From contig JACZZP010000007.1 of NCBI GenBank assembly GCA_015183035.1, forward strand, positions 62,001-126,000: DNA of 64,000 nt, read 5' to 3'. Made by a program: the position numbers and the translations under genes. Under the pieces are notes generated by a model, which worked only from the letters and a program-made list of their open reading frames with translations, ran no database searches and was not told the origin of the DNA. Position 1 is the stretch's first letter. Each line of letters opens with the position of its first letter. The stretch is from Meloidogyne chitwoodi (lineage: Eukaryota > Nematoda > Chromadorea > Rhabditida > Meloidogynidae). Shown in pieces: positions 14,970-26,643 of the stretch.

Positions 14970-17900
14970 ATGGAGAAAAAGAAGGAGGCAATCCCGATAT
15001 ACACTCCAGAAAATAAAATTTAAAAAATGGAACAGACCCTCAGTATAATCTTTCGTTTATTCTCTTTAAATTTTCAATAAACATCTTATTTAATACATAT
15101 AGTAAAAGAGATGCGAATTTTACTGTTTTATTATATATAAATTGTAGAATTACATAAAAACTGATGTCACTTTGAATTGTTTCTTTACTGATGCAGCTTT
15201 ATTTTATAGTGAATCAACATTTCAACAGTTATTTCTGATGTGAGAGTAAATATTTGATTTTTTTAATGTTTTCCAGTGGTTAGCGAACTAAAATATCTTG
15301 AGATTTGGGAAATTATATTTGAAAGGTAACCTATTTCAATCCTTGCATAAATCTTCCCTGATGCTTATTTCGCTCAAGGAATCTGAGTGTCCTCTACCTT
15401 CGTTGATTTTTACACACAAGGAACCCTAAGCGAGGAATACAATATTTTAATAATAGGTTATGTACAAGTGGTCACAAGGGTTGATTGTTTAAAATTTCGA
15501 AGCAACCTAAAAGGCCAGGATGATAATTTCATTTCAAGGCGTAAAGTTAGATGGCTTAGAATTCCTCCAATTAAATATTTATAAAATAAAGAGAGCTTGT
15601 CATGTTCCAAGGTAGTATAGTTGTAAGTAACGCCTGTCACGTGTGGGTTCATTATCGGCCTAGGAGTTGTCGTTTTTCACAATTTATACAAAGATTGAAT
15701 TAATTATACATAAACTCTTGCTAAAATCAAAGTTTTTTTCCGAAATTTCCTCTTTCTCTATTACTATTTAATATGAGATAGTCCCTCATGCCCGGCAAAG
15801 TCAAAGCATTATAGTTATTCTCTCAAATAAACCAAAAGATCATAACTTTATTTAAAGTCTGATGTTTGTAGTGATCTCTTGGGTGTTTAACAGTAGCATC
15901 TCGCCTTCATGGTTTACATTCTTAACCATTGTCGGACGACGTTGTCGCTTCTCCCCGCTCTCCCTTTTTCACCCAATCCACCACTTTTTTAATTTTTTCT
16001 TTTAAATCTTTTCAGTCCAAAAGACCAACAATAATTAAAATATTGCACTACATTAAAAACGGCCACGCTAAAACTTAAAATTTATTATTGGCTAGAGAAA
16101 CAAATATCCTAATTATTTTCAATAAAGAACCAGAAAACGACGACTGGTTGGAATTACAATCCACGCGCAATAATAAATATATGTATTTACATAAATGTAA
16201 CATTATTAAATTACCTACAATCCGTACATGTATTAACCGTCTACGAGGTATATATTAAATTTTTTAATTTTAGCTAGTTGGAAAAGAATAGAATAGGAAC
16301 ACAGTCTGTTTATTTTTTAAGTTTTTTTTAGTTTAATTTTGGCACTTCCCCTTTCATTTCTATCATCTCATCTTCATACGCGCACACTTTTTCTTTAAAA
16401 TTCTTGCCATTTATATGATGTGTCCATGTGTTGTGTAAGTGTGGTAATTCAATAATGTGAGCGGATGGTAAGTAGTAAAAAACTAAAAATACTAGCAAGC
16501 TCGATTTTTTGTTCATTTGTTTGCCCCGATTCCAATGAGTTGGCGGTTTTACCCTACTGGTCATATTTTATTTTATGTTTTTATTTTTACTATCTACCCA
16601 CTTTTGGATTTCTCCTTTCATATGTACAACTTCTCGATTTATAATAAAATTTTAAAAAAATCAGTCAATCTAACCTTATCCTAATCATGGGACCTAATCC
16701 ATTACTGTCCTGTTCGAAGATGGCCAACTCATATATGTAAATGCCTTTGTGCAATTTCTTAATCATGTAGACGGCAATCTTGATCTATATTTAATCATTT
16801 AATCTAACTAAATTTCTCATTCATAAATCCTTTTGTCACCCGCTTCTCGTGTTTAGGTGTTTAGAGACCGGTGGTCTTGATAATCGGCCATTGCTGCTGA
16901 TGGAGTGCTCCCAAATGAGTTGACGAAAATCGATATTGATTATTCACTTTGGCTGGGGAGAGCGGTTGGTTGAAGGGTTGGAGGATAAGGAGGAAAAGGC
17001 GAATGCGGAGGAGGTGGTTGAGGGGACTGGACTTTTCTCAATAACAACAGCACATACAAACGTTGCAGCAAAGGACAAATGGGAATGTGAATATGGATAG
17101 AAGGGGAACTGGGTGATAATGGGGAAAAGCAAAGCCAACTACGCGCCTTATACACTTTTAGTAAATGAGCACTTATTTGTTAGTACTTTACAAAAAACAT
17201 GCCGTCACCATTTCGAGATCAACTTGGAATCGAGAAATCACACTGAGAACGACGATTTATTTTCAAATGTATCTTTTTTGATAGTTATGCCTTACATCTT
17301 TGACAATATCCGTTTTTCTGAGCTGATTTTGCTAAAGTTTGACTTCACGATAACGGAGTACATAGATCCTTTAAACTGATTGCTGCAGTTTCAATTTTAT
17401 TACATACATATGTATGTATCATTTTTAAAATTTTGCGACTTCTTACATATTCATATTATTTGTTTGTAAGATGTTGGCTTGGACTATGCACAATTAGGAG
17501 ACTTCGCAATTTGATAATCAATAATTCTTTCGGTCCTCACTTTATGTACTATTTGTGCTCTTTTACACACCAGCCCCTAGTAGTAGTCGCCATTGTAGTC
17601 CTACTTTTTCAGCTTTGCGTTCTTTTTTACCTCTTATCCCCAATTCGCCAATCTAAATTTCGAATAATTTTTTCATTTCCCTTTACCAGCTCTTCTTTCG
17701 CCACATAATATCTTCCATCATTTTTTTCTAATGCTATGCGTGTGTGCATCTACTATATGACAAGCAAACCATTCTCAAACCAAAATTTATCAATTTCAAA
17801 ATATATCCGCATTCTGACCACTAAAATCACTGAACGCATTCTTTGGAATTTCTGATTTAACTTTTCCGGTCTGATGAAATTTTTTTGAGAAATTAAATAG

Positions 17901-18243
17901 AACTTTTCCTTTTTGCTTTGCAATTTTAATGTTCCACTTCTCTATTATGCTAAAACAATAAGTTGCTGTTTTTGTATCGTTGTCATAGAGATAATATTTT
18001 TTAAACATGTGCTTTTGTAATTTTAAAATTCAACTCGAAATTACGTTCTATAAAATTTTAGTAATCTAAATTTTTCTTGACCTTATGACATTATTATTTC
18101 AGAAATTCAAGAGCCATAGTTGAGCTCATCTATAGCACCTCACTTATTCATTTCAAAATAAATTTTGTGGCTTCTCTAAATTAAATTGATTGGAAACAAC
18201 TTTTCACGAAATTTTGTAAGAAAGCTTAAGTATCAGCAGTTGA
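14970..18243. other. Long intergenic region, no gene recognised
   Basis: AT-rich sequence with short open frames whose composition is not protein-like. A purine/G-rich tract on the plus strand at about 16950-17035 stands out from the AT-rich surroundings. The region should include the promoter and any 5' exon of the p66 gene, whose first exon I could not place. Confidence 0.45.
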
Positions 18244-21200
18244 GACTTTTTTATAACGGATCGGGAAGCAATCACAATCAACACTTCTGTTGATAACAGT
18301 GCAATAAAATCCCAGAGTGACCTGATCTCATCAAACCTTGAGGTAAATATCTTTTCATTTTCTTTAAAAATAAGCTGGAGTTTTTCGTATCAAGTTTTTT
18401 GTTTAGGGAGACAAGCAGTGTCAACATTGCTCTATTAACGCGATATCAATAAGTATCGAAGAAAGCTCACAACTTAGGCGTTCATCGAGAGTTTCAGCAT
18501 TAAACGCTAACAAAAGGATTCAAATAAAAGAAAGAAACCAAAGTGGTAGGAAAGAAAGATAAATAGCTTTAACAAAAAGGATTTCTTTTTAGATTTTGTT
18601 CCCGGCAGCGACCCATCTAAAGTTCTGACGGCTTCCACTGAAGAAGAAACAGCAAAAATGGTTTTTCTTATATTATTCCTTATAATTCTTTATAATATTA
18701 ATTTCAGGTACAGGAGACGGCGGCTATGGACGTTGAGATTGCGTCGCCATTTCTTGATGACGTTCAAAATTCTGAACAACGTGTTTCATCACTGAAGCGA
18801 AAGCTGAAACGAAAGCTATCATGTGGGCAGACTCTTGATCAATATGATTGTAAATTTGGGGTAATATTTTATTAAGTCATAATTTTCATCATTACTATAA
18901 TTTATTTTTTTATCATAATAGATTCGTTTAGACGCTCATGGTGATGTGGTTTTAATGTCAGATGAAAGTGAAATTTCTTCACTGAATGATGCTGACGTTG
19001 GAAGACTCCGGGAACAATATGAAAATGTATAGTCACTATAAACCTTCCTTAACTTTTTCATTAAAAATTTTACAGGTTCAAAAACAGGAGGTTTCTGATG
19101 AAGTCCAACTTCAACGCAAACAACAAATCTGTGAAATGGAGGCAGTTATACGCATCGAGGAGGCAAAATTACTGATGATAAAAAAGCTTAGGCATAGTCA
19201 GTTACTGCATGATGAGAAGAAACTGGTTAGTTATTAATTCAGAAATCCACGACGTTTTTTGTGATTTGAAGGAAAATGGCGGCAGTGCTGCCAGTGTTCA
19301 TCGACTAGCAGCGTTGCAAAATTCTTTAGGTCAGGCGTATAAGCCAAAAGTCGCCGTAGCACAAAATCAGCAACTCCAGAAGGAAAAAAACTCGACATTA
19401 GCTCTTATTAATCAAAGTAATCACAATAAATCACATACATCATCTTCTATTTCATCCGCAAGACTAAATGGTTCTGCAGTATCTCAGCATGTAGCTAGTG
19501 ACAAAAATGGGGTAGCAGGAGGTTCTTATTGTTTTTATTATTCAAAACATCTAAATAATAATATTAAATAATCTTAGAAAACTAAAAATAATTTTAATTT
19601 TTTTCAAGCCTCTAAAACTACTGGTGATTCGACCAGTGGCATGCAAGGTCTCGTTGGCGCAGCTGCTGCAGGTGGAATTCAACTTTCAACTTTACCACCT
19701 CAGCATTTACTGGTTAATATGTTTACAAAACTTAAAATTTTTCGCCTTTTAGAATTAGTATTACTTTACCTTATTCCAAACATCGATTATTTAATAAATT
19801 AGGAGGTTCTTTAAACAAAAATGTCTATTTAAGGTTATTCAACAATTATATGAGCGCCTTTCTCATAACCCTCAGCAAATGGCTAATATGATAAAGACAC
19901 TTCCTCCGCCAACAGGACAAGCGTTAACAGAACTTCTGCGCCAATATGCTGTTGCACAATCAACTGGTGCCGCCTCTCAGCAATCAACAAAATCCTCACA
20001 ACAACAAAAGCATCAGCAATCTACCACAGTAACTGGAACAACATACCAATCTCAAATTGATGCATCAAACAAACAAGTTTGTATTTTTGTTTAATTTTAT
20101 ATGTCATTATATTTCATCATAAAGGCACGAGAGCTTACGCAGCAGAATATTTCCAAGGCACGCCAACAAATGCGGAGAGAACTTGATCAAGTGGTCACCA
20201 AGTTACCTGTACCTAAAGCACCACTTCCAGATTTGTCATTTATTCCTAATGGAGGGAGCAATCAACCAGAATTTGTCTACCTTCTGGGTCTGGATTTGAC
20301 TGTGCAGAGAGTGCTTAAGGACAGGCAGATGTTCAAGTTTAATTTTTTATAATTTAAAATAATTATTCTACAAACAATAGAAAATCTGACCTTCCACCAT
20401 ATCGGTGTGAAGAATGCGACACCGATTTTACGCCTTCATGGAAGGCCATTTGTGGTGATAATGAGGTGATTTTATTAATATACCTTTTCAATTTATTTCA
20501 TATCCACTCCCTTTATTTGATCACAGTCTATTTTATATTAATTATATTGGTTAGGATCATCATCTTTACTGTGAACGATGCGTAAGACTTGCGCAAAAAC
20601 GAAAAGTCTGTCTAGATTACAAGACATTGCTCAACCGTGCATTCCAACAGATTAAAGAACGTGAAAAGGTTTTCTTTCATAATTTAATATAGTAAAGATT
20701 TTATTGTGGTATTACATATCAACAATAGGTTTTGGATATTTTACGATTATATTTAAATTATGATTCTTATTAACTTTAGGAATTTGAGAAACACGTCATT
20801 TCTGGAAAATTTAATGTTGATCCGATACCTCCTGCAACTTCATCAATACCAAAACACTCTTCAACCGATAAAGTATCAAAATCGCAGCAACAGACTAATA
20901 ACGGTTTATTTTACTTTATTTTTATCCATAAATTAAAAATTATAATATACAGTTAGGTCAATGTTTTAACACTAGCTGTGGAGAGAAAATTAACATAGAC
21001 CTATATTTTATAATAATAATTATTTACTGTATCTATTAAGTTTTTGCAAATGCTACGGTTTCTGCTGCTTCCATAAACCACCCGAAAGATGGCTCTCAAA
21101 CTATTCAGTCGATCCAACATCCAAACACTTGTCAACAACCAACTGCATTAAACCTTTGTAAGACTGCTGTTGCGACTAACGTTTCGAATTCTTTGACTAA

Positions 21201-22219
21201 TTCTGTTAAGGTGAGTTTTTTGTTTTATAATTATTCCATTCTAAAATGTTTCATGTGCTTAATCTGTTTTCAGACTGCTCAAAATCATACGAAAGGGTCT
21301 TCTTGCAGTACAAGCGCTTCAACTAGTTCGAAACGTGGCGCTACGACCATTCGCGTTGCATCGAATAATAATACTCTTAGTAATGTTGCTAGTAACTCCT
21401 CCAATACCTCGGTAGCTTCGAATGCTGCTGCTGCAGCCGCCGCTACAGCAAATCCTTTGGCGGCACTTCAACAAAATCCAATGTTTCAACAAGTATGTTT
21501 TTCTATTTTTATTCATATGCTATTCTTCTTTAGCAAATCGCAGCAATGACGGCTATTTCTAATTCTCCGATCCTCAGGCATTTGGGGCAAATGGCTGCAA
21601 ATCCTGTATTATTGGCGGCGCTTACGCAAAATCCAATGGTTTTGCAGGTTTTTTATATTTTTAGTGATTAAAAATAAATGTTTATTTGATATAATAACCT
21701 TTATTTAAGCAATTGTTTGCTGCAATGACTGCTCAGCATCAACAACAGCAACGTGCTCAACCTTCATCGATAGCTTCAACAGCGACTGTTAACGCTCCAT
21801 CTGGAGCAGCGGCCGCTTTAGCACAGTTTGCGCAAAAGTCCAATCATCAAATGCAACAACATCATCGGACCTCAACTACTGCTACTTCCTCATCTGCCTC
21901 ACATTCCTCGGCCCATCATCATTCTGCATCAAACGCGGGTGTATCTCCTGCTTCGAACCAGCAACAACAATCTGTTCCTCTTGTAAGATTTTCGTGAAAT
22001 TTATATTTTGGCAAGCATTATTCTAAAAATTTTAAGGCCACTTTGGCAGCGGCTATGAATTCCGCAGCAACTTCTAATCCACTTCTTCAGCTCGCACAAA
22101 ATCCACAATTGCTTAATAATTTGAGTGCACACCCACAATTTCGACAAATGATGCAGATGTATGCACAACAAATTAAAGGATCCACGTCAACATCAACTAG
22201 TAGCAATGTGAAAAAATAG
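18244..22219 (+). CDS. p66/GATAD2 subunit of the NuRD complex
   Basis: Transcriptional repressor that links MBD2/3 to CHD4 in NuRD; C. elegans DCP-66 is the counterpart. Region CR1, the coiled coil that pairs with MBD, is seen as QRKQQICEMEAVIRIEEAK and LMIKKLRHSQLLHDEKK. Region CR2, the GATA-type zinc finger, is YRCEECDTDFTPSWKAICGD plus DHHLYCERC, followed by the family's KTLLNRAFQQIKERE. About fifteen exons. The C-terminal third is Gln/Ala/Ser-rich with Asn-Pro repeats (NPMFQQ, NPVLLAAL, NPMVLQQLFAAM, NPLLQLAQNPQLLNNLS) resembling STI1 motifs. The 5' end is unresolved: the frame is open from 18244 but has no ATG before about 18657, so either an upstream exon is missing or translation starts at 18657/18725. 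Confidence 0.87.
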
Positions 22220-23142
22220 AATAGACATTAAAAGATGAAAGTAGTGAGTTTTTAAGTTTTTAAAAAAATTAGTATCTAAGTTTCTATTTAAAGTTCGGGT
22301 TTTCTATTTCATGCAATGTTCCAGAGAACAAGAATAATAAATTTATGAAGTTTTGGGAATTTCTGACATCGTTCATTTGAGATGTCTGATTTTACTTTGT
22401 GTATTACATGATCTTTTTTTAAAAGATATTTGGTGTTGATTGTAGCATTTAGTCAATATTTATGGTCCAAATATCATGTTTATGTTAACTTTTATGATTA
22501 TTTTCTTTGCATAGTTTATATCACAAAATATTCTAGTTTATACATGAACAAAGGATGATCATTACTCTATTATTTGTTTTTCTGCTCATTCAATTCCATT
22601 TTTATGACCTATGTTTTCCGATTCATATATTATCAATAATTAAATATTTGTTCTTTTCTTGTGACCTTCATAAGATCTTAATTTTCCGTGCTTTGTTTCA
22701 GATTATTTCATAATCCCATGTTTCCAAATGCCTGGAAGTTTCAGTTTTACTAGCAGTTTCAACTCATTAGATATTTAAACTTCCAAGTGGATCACTTAAT
22801 ATTATATTTATGGTTTTGATAAATTATTTTTATATTATTATATTTAAATATATCGCCTTTGTGTCACCTTTTCTATTATTTGCTGTTTTTTAAATATATT
22901 TTCTTTGATTTGAGTTGCGAATATTATTCATATTTTTATTTTGTTTTAAACCGTTGAACAAGACTGTCAATTTAAAATTTGTATAAATTGATAAAAATGG
23001 GTTTAAATAGTAGAGTTACTAAAATATTTTTTAGTTATTTATCGTGGTTATCAATATATTTATTTGGGAATCTAATTTTTTAAGCTTAATTTTTTGAAAA
23101 TTATTGCATTTTTTGAATATTTTCAGATTTACAAATATTTTA
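22220..23142. other. Intergenic between two plus-strand genes
   Basis: AT-rich 3' flank of p66 and promoter of the next gene. It ends in a likely splice-leader acceptor, ttttcag at 23119-23125. No gene is seen. Confidence 0.5.
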
Positions 23143-25332
23143 ATGCTCACTGCAATTCACTTTTCGCTTCTTAAATTTGCCTTTTTAATCATAATATTTA
23201 CGACTAAATTTAGCACTGCAATATCATCAACATCGTCTTCTAATCGTCGTACCATTAACACATTGAGGGAAGTTGTTGCAAGCACAAAACCGAATGTTAT
23301 TTTAGTTCAAAACGACAATAAACGTGAAGGAGAAAGCTTCATTGGACATAAACTTAGTTTTGAATTTTTTATTATTATAAAATAAAAATTTATATTTAGT
23401 GATAAAAAACCATTCAAATCATACGGACAAATCGAGTGAAAGTGATGATAGTTCGTCAGACTCTTCATTAGAAAACTTAGATGATATAGAAAATGATAAT
23501 TTTAACAATGAAAGGTTTAATATTTTTTTAAGAAATTTATTTTTTAAATTAGAAGCTCACAATCGGAGGATCTGATTAATTCAGTGCTTTCTCCTGTTAA
23601 GCTGATTGATTCTGAACAGCAAAGACCAGATGATATTATTTCCATTATCAATTCAGTATTTAATAATCGAAAAACATTTTCATGTCCAAAAATTAAAGCA
23701 GGTTAATTTTATGAGAGATTTTCTTTTTCTAAAATATAATAGATTTGGTAACGGGTACATCAATTTCAAATCTTTCGCCAGAAGATATTGGGATAATTGC
23801 GGCAATGGGTGATTCTCTAGCAACAGGAATTGGTCTCTGGCCGAGGTTTTTTAATTTATTTGTAGGAGTTTTGCAATGTTAAGTATAAGGAAACATTTTG
23901 TATGAAGAAATTTTTTTAAATAAATGATTAAATTTTTGCATATTTTCCATTAGGGCAGACATTGAGTTTCGTGGCGCTGCTTTTCCCATTGGAGGAGACG
24001 CTACCATTGATGGACTTGTGACGGTTCCAAATATTCTTCGAGAGTTTGTTCCATCAAATCATTTACACGGTGTTTCTCATGGAATGGGACTTCGTGAACA
24101 ATTACCAGAAAATCAATTAAATGTTGCAATGGAAGATGTAGGCACAAGATCTATGCCAGAACAAGCAACAGAACTGATTAGGAGAATTAGATTATTAAAA
24201 GATGTAGATACCTGGAATACATGGACTTTGTTGATAATAACAATTGGTACAGAAGAGGTTTTTAATAGTTTTAAAAGAATAAAAATATTTTCTTAGGATA
24301 TTTAAAGATTTGCAATAATTGTACTGGTCCTGACACAAAAGCACTCATAAAAGCAATGGATATTCTCAACCGAGGAATTCACAAGGCATTTGTTGTTCTC
24401 GTGGGGCCAATACATATCAGCTCCTCATTTCAGCAACAAGTATGGAATTGTTTAAAACTTGTCATTTTTATTTTTTAATAGGAAAATCTAATGAAAGCGC
24501 GTTGTCCTTGTTCCCAACAACAACCGGACGGATTTATGAATTTATTGAGTACCAAATGGGCCAATGCTTTTGCCGAAATTCAGTCTCATATGGAGAGCGT
24601 TAAGCGAAAAACATTTAATGCTTTGACACTTCCATTCCTAACTCTTCATTCCCGCTATCCATATTCATTATTCATACCAAACAAGGTTATTTTATAATTT
24701 TTTACAAATTGATTAATTACAATATTTAGCCACTTCTAAATAGGCGTGGACACAATTATGCGGCAAAATGGCTTTGGAATCGACTCATTAGTGGACCCAC
24801 CTATAATTTTTCAAAGGCAATGCTTTCGCAAGATGCTTATTTTTGTCCATCATTGGTAAAAATAATGTTGAATATTTTTTGTATTATTTAAATTTAGGGC
24901 TGTCCTTATTTTCGCACACCAGACAACTTTAATCACTGTGAAATTTTAACACATTCAAGTGCAGAGCTTCATGTTTCCGAAATAAAAGAATCTGAGCTTG
25001 GAGTTTCTCGATTTGGTTCTAAAAACACCGAAATTTATCTTACAACTTTAGCCATAATGGGCATCGCATTCTTTTCTGTGATAACTTTTGGAACAATCTT
25101 CTACAAACGAAGCAAAAAGGTTAAACATTTATGAGCTGATAAAATTATATTTTATTTAAAATCCTAGGGAACGCGTGGCCGTTTTGATGTTGTTAAAGGT
25201 ACCAAAAGAGTTTTCATTCCAGAATATAGTTACAAGACAAGTGTAGCTAGCAGACGCCAACCAGTTAACGAAGACAAAGTAGCACTAAATCTGACAACAA
25301 TTTGTGATGGTGGTGGTAGTGGAGGCAATTAA
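23143..25332 (+). CDS. Phospholipase B1-like SGNH protein, probably inactive
   Basis: Type I membrane protein of the PLB1 branch of the SGNH (GDSL) hydrolases. It has a signal peptide (MLTAIHFSLLKFAFLIIIF), then AAMGDSLATGIG (block I with the nucleophile Ser), RGAAFPIGGDATIDGLVTVP followed by NILREF (the PLB1 signature), ALIKAMDILN, RCPCS and GHNYAAKWLWNRL. Near the end a membrane span (TTLAIMGIAFFSVITFGTIF) is followed by a basic stop-transfer and a cytosolic tail of about 55 residues ending GGGSGGN. Compared with PLB1, block III GGND is GTEE here and the catalytic DCFH is NKPL, so the Asn, Asp and His of the catalytic set are missing. This is read from DNA across an exon junction, but the splice sites are canonical. 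Confidence 0.85.
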
Positions 25333-25539
25333 TTAAATGAGTATCATTTAAAAATTCCAACATTCCAAAGGCACAGTAAAAAGGTAATTTCAAAATGAAA
25401 TGAAAAATGTCCTATTTGGCTATTTGCCTCACTCATTTATTAATCACTCTTTCCAAAATATTTCACTTAATTGCATTTATATTTTTACATTATTTTTAAT
25501 CATATTTAAATTATATTTTGTGACTTTTAATTTTATAAT

Positions 25540-26168
25540 TTATCCTTCATCTTCATTTCCAAATGAAAGCAAACGTTTGTGGACAGGTTGTTGTTTAGGA
25601 ATTTGTTCTGTCATTAACTTCTTTTTATTTTCATCTCTACTCTCTTTTTCATTAAACGTATCCAATGAACGTTTTTCTCGTTTCCGAAAAGTAATCTTTC
25701 CTTGCAGGATTTTTTGTTCTTAAAAATCCAATAAAATTTTAAAAAACGAATTTCGAATAAACTGTCTTCTTCCTCCTGCTTCTTGTCAATTTCCTTTTGA
25801 AGCTGCTCATTTGATAAGTCCTTCCCTGGCTCTAGAACAACAATTTGTGGTCTTCTCTCCGCAGGAACATTTCGGATATCATCCTCATCATCTTCTGAAT
25901 GCACATTACATACATCTTCATTGGAAAACTATTAAATGGATATAATTTAAACAATTATCAAACGGGGACTAATAAGGAAAATTCGAAAATAAAATTAAAG
26001 AAAAACCTTATCATCAACAGTATATTCTTTATAGCCGAGCTGTTGCTTCATTTGTGCCAAAAATGGCGGATCTTCTCCTTCCTCATAAGAAATTCCTTGT
26101 CGATCTTTATACGATGGTCTTTGTTTTCGATTCCCTCCAATTTTCTTCCTTCCACCATTGTCGTTCAT
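25540..26168 (-). CDS. KIAA1143 homologue
   Basis: Three exons give about 155 residues. Conserved parts in order: ISYEEGEDPPFLAQMKQQLG then YKEYTVDDK (human version: PAFLARFKERVGYKE), ERRPQIVVLEPGKDLSNEQL, ILQGKITFRKRE, and the C-terminal LLSFGNEDEG (human LLSFDNEDEN). The protein is hydrophilic, charged and lacks membrane segments. The family is conserved in animals; I know of no established biochemical role. An acceptor-like tttacaag lies 12 bases before the ATG, fitting trans-splicing. It sits 172 bp downstream of another minus-strand gene. Confidence 0.85.
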
Positions 26169-26339
26169 TTGAAATGGTGCTTGTAAAGTAAATTTTAAAA
26201 GAAAGGTTAAAATTAGATATTTTCCCACAAAATAAAACAATTGGCCAGAAAAGGCTTACGGGTGAGAAATACAAAACATCGAATAATATTTATAAAAACC
26301 TTCCTAACTTAAACACATTAACAAAAGAATCGTAAATAT

Positions 26340-26643
26340 TTATCGTTTCATTCTTCCGATAATACTCATTCCAATAAAGGTTAAAGTAACAATTGTCAGA
26401 AATGTCGATTCACTTAAATGTGCCGGGAACGCTTTAGCCAAGAATACATCTATCTTCGGTGGTTTATATGGCTGAATGAAAAATGGATTAAAAAAAGTTT
26501 AAATCTAGCTTGATTTAATTCGATTACTTGAAATAAATTCGGTCCTTAAACCTAGTTTAAAATTTTAATTTACAAAACTAATATTTCAAATAAAAATTAC
26601 TTACAATGATATTTTCCTTGTCGTCAGAATAATCCTTTGCCAT
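26340..26643 (-). CDS. Small single-pass membrane protein, 56 aa
   Basis: Two exons (26643 to about 26603; about 26470 to 26340) join in phase across a canonical GTAAGT...CAG intron. The protein begins MAKDYSDDKENIIPYK, has PPKIDVFLAKAFPAHL, then a hydrophobic stretch STFLTIVTLTFIGMSIIG and ends RMKR. This looks like a tail-anchored or small ER/mitochondrial membrane subunit. I do not recognise the family. Because it is so short it is easily missed by gene finders. The downstream KIAA1143 gene starts 172 bp after its stop, so the two may form an operon with this gene first. Confidence 0.6.

Noticed and set aside
16940..17155. Pro/Ser-rich minus-strand frames
   Set aside because: They are readings of one purine-rich tract in two frames and lack codon structure.
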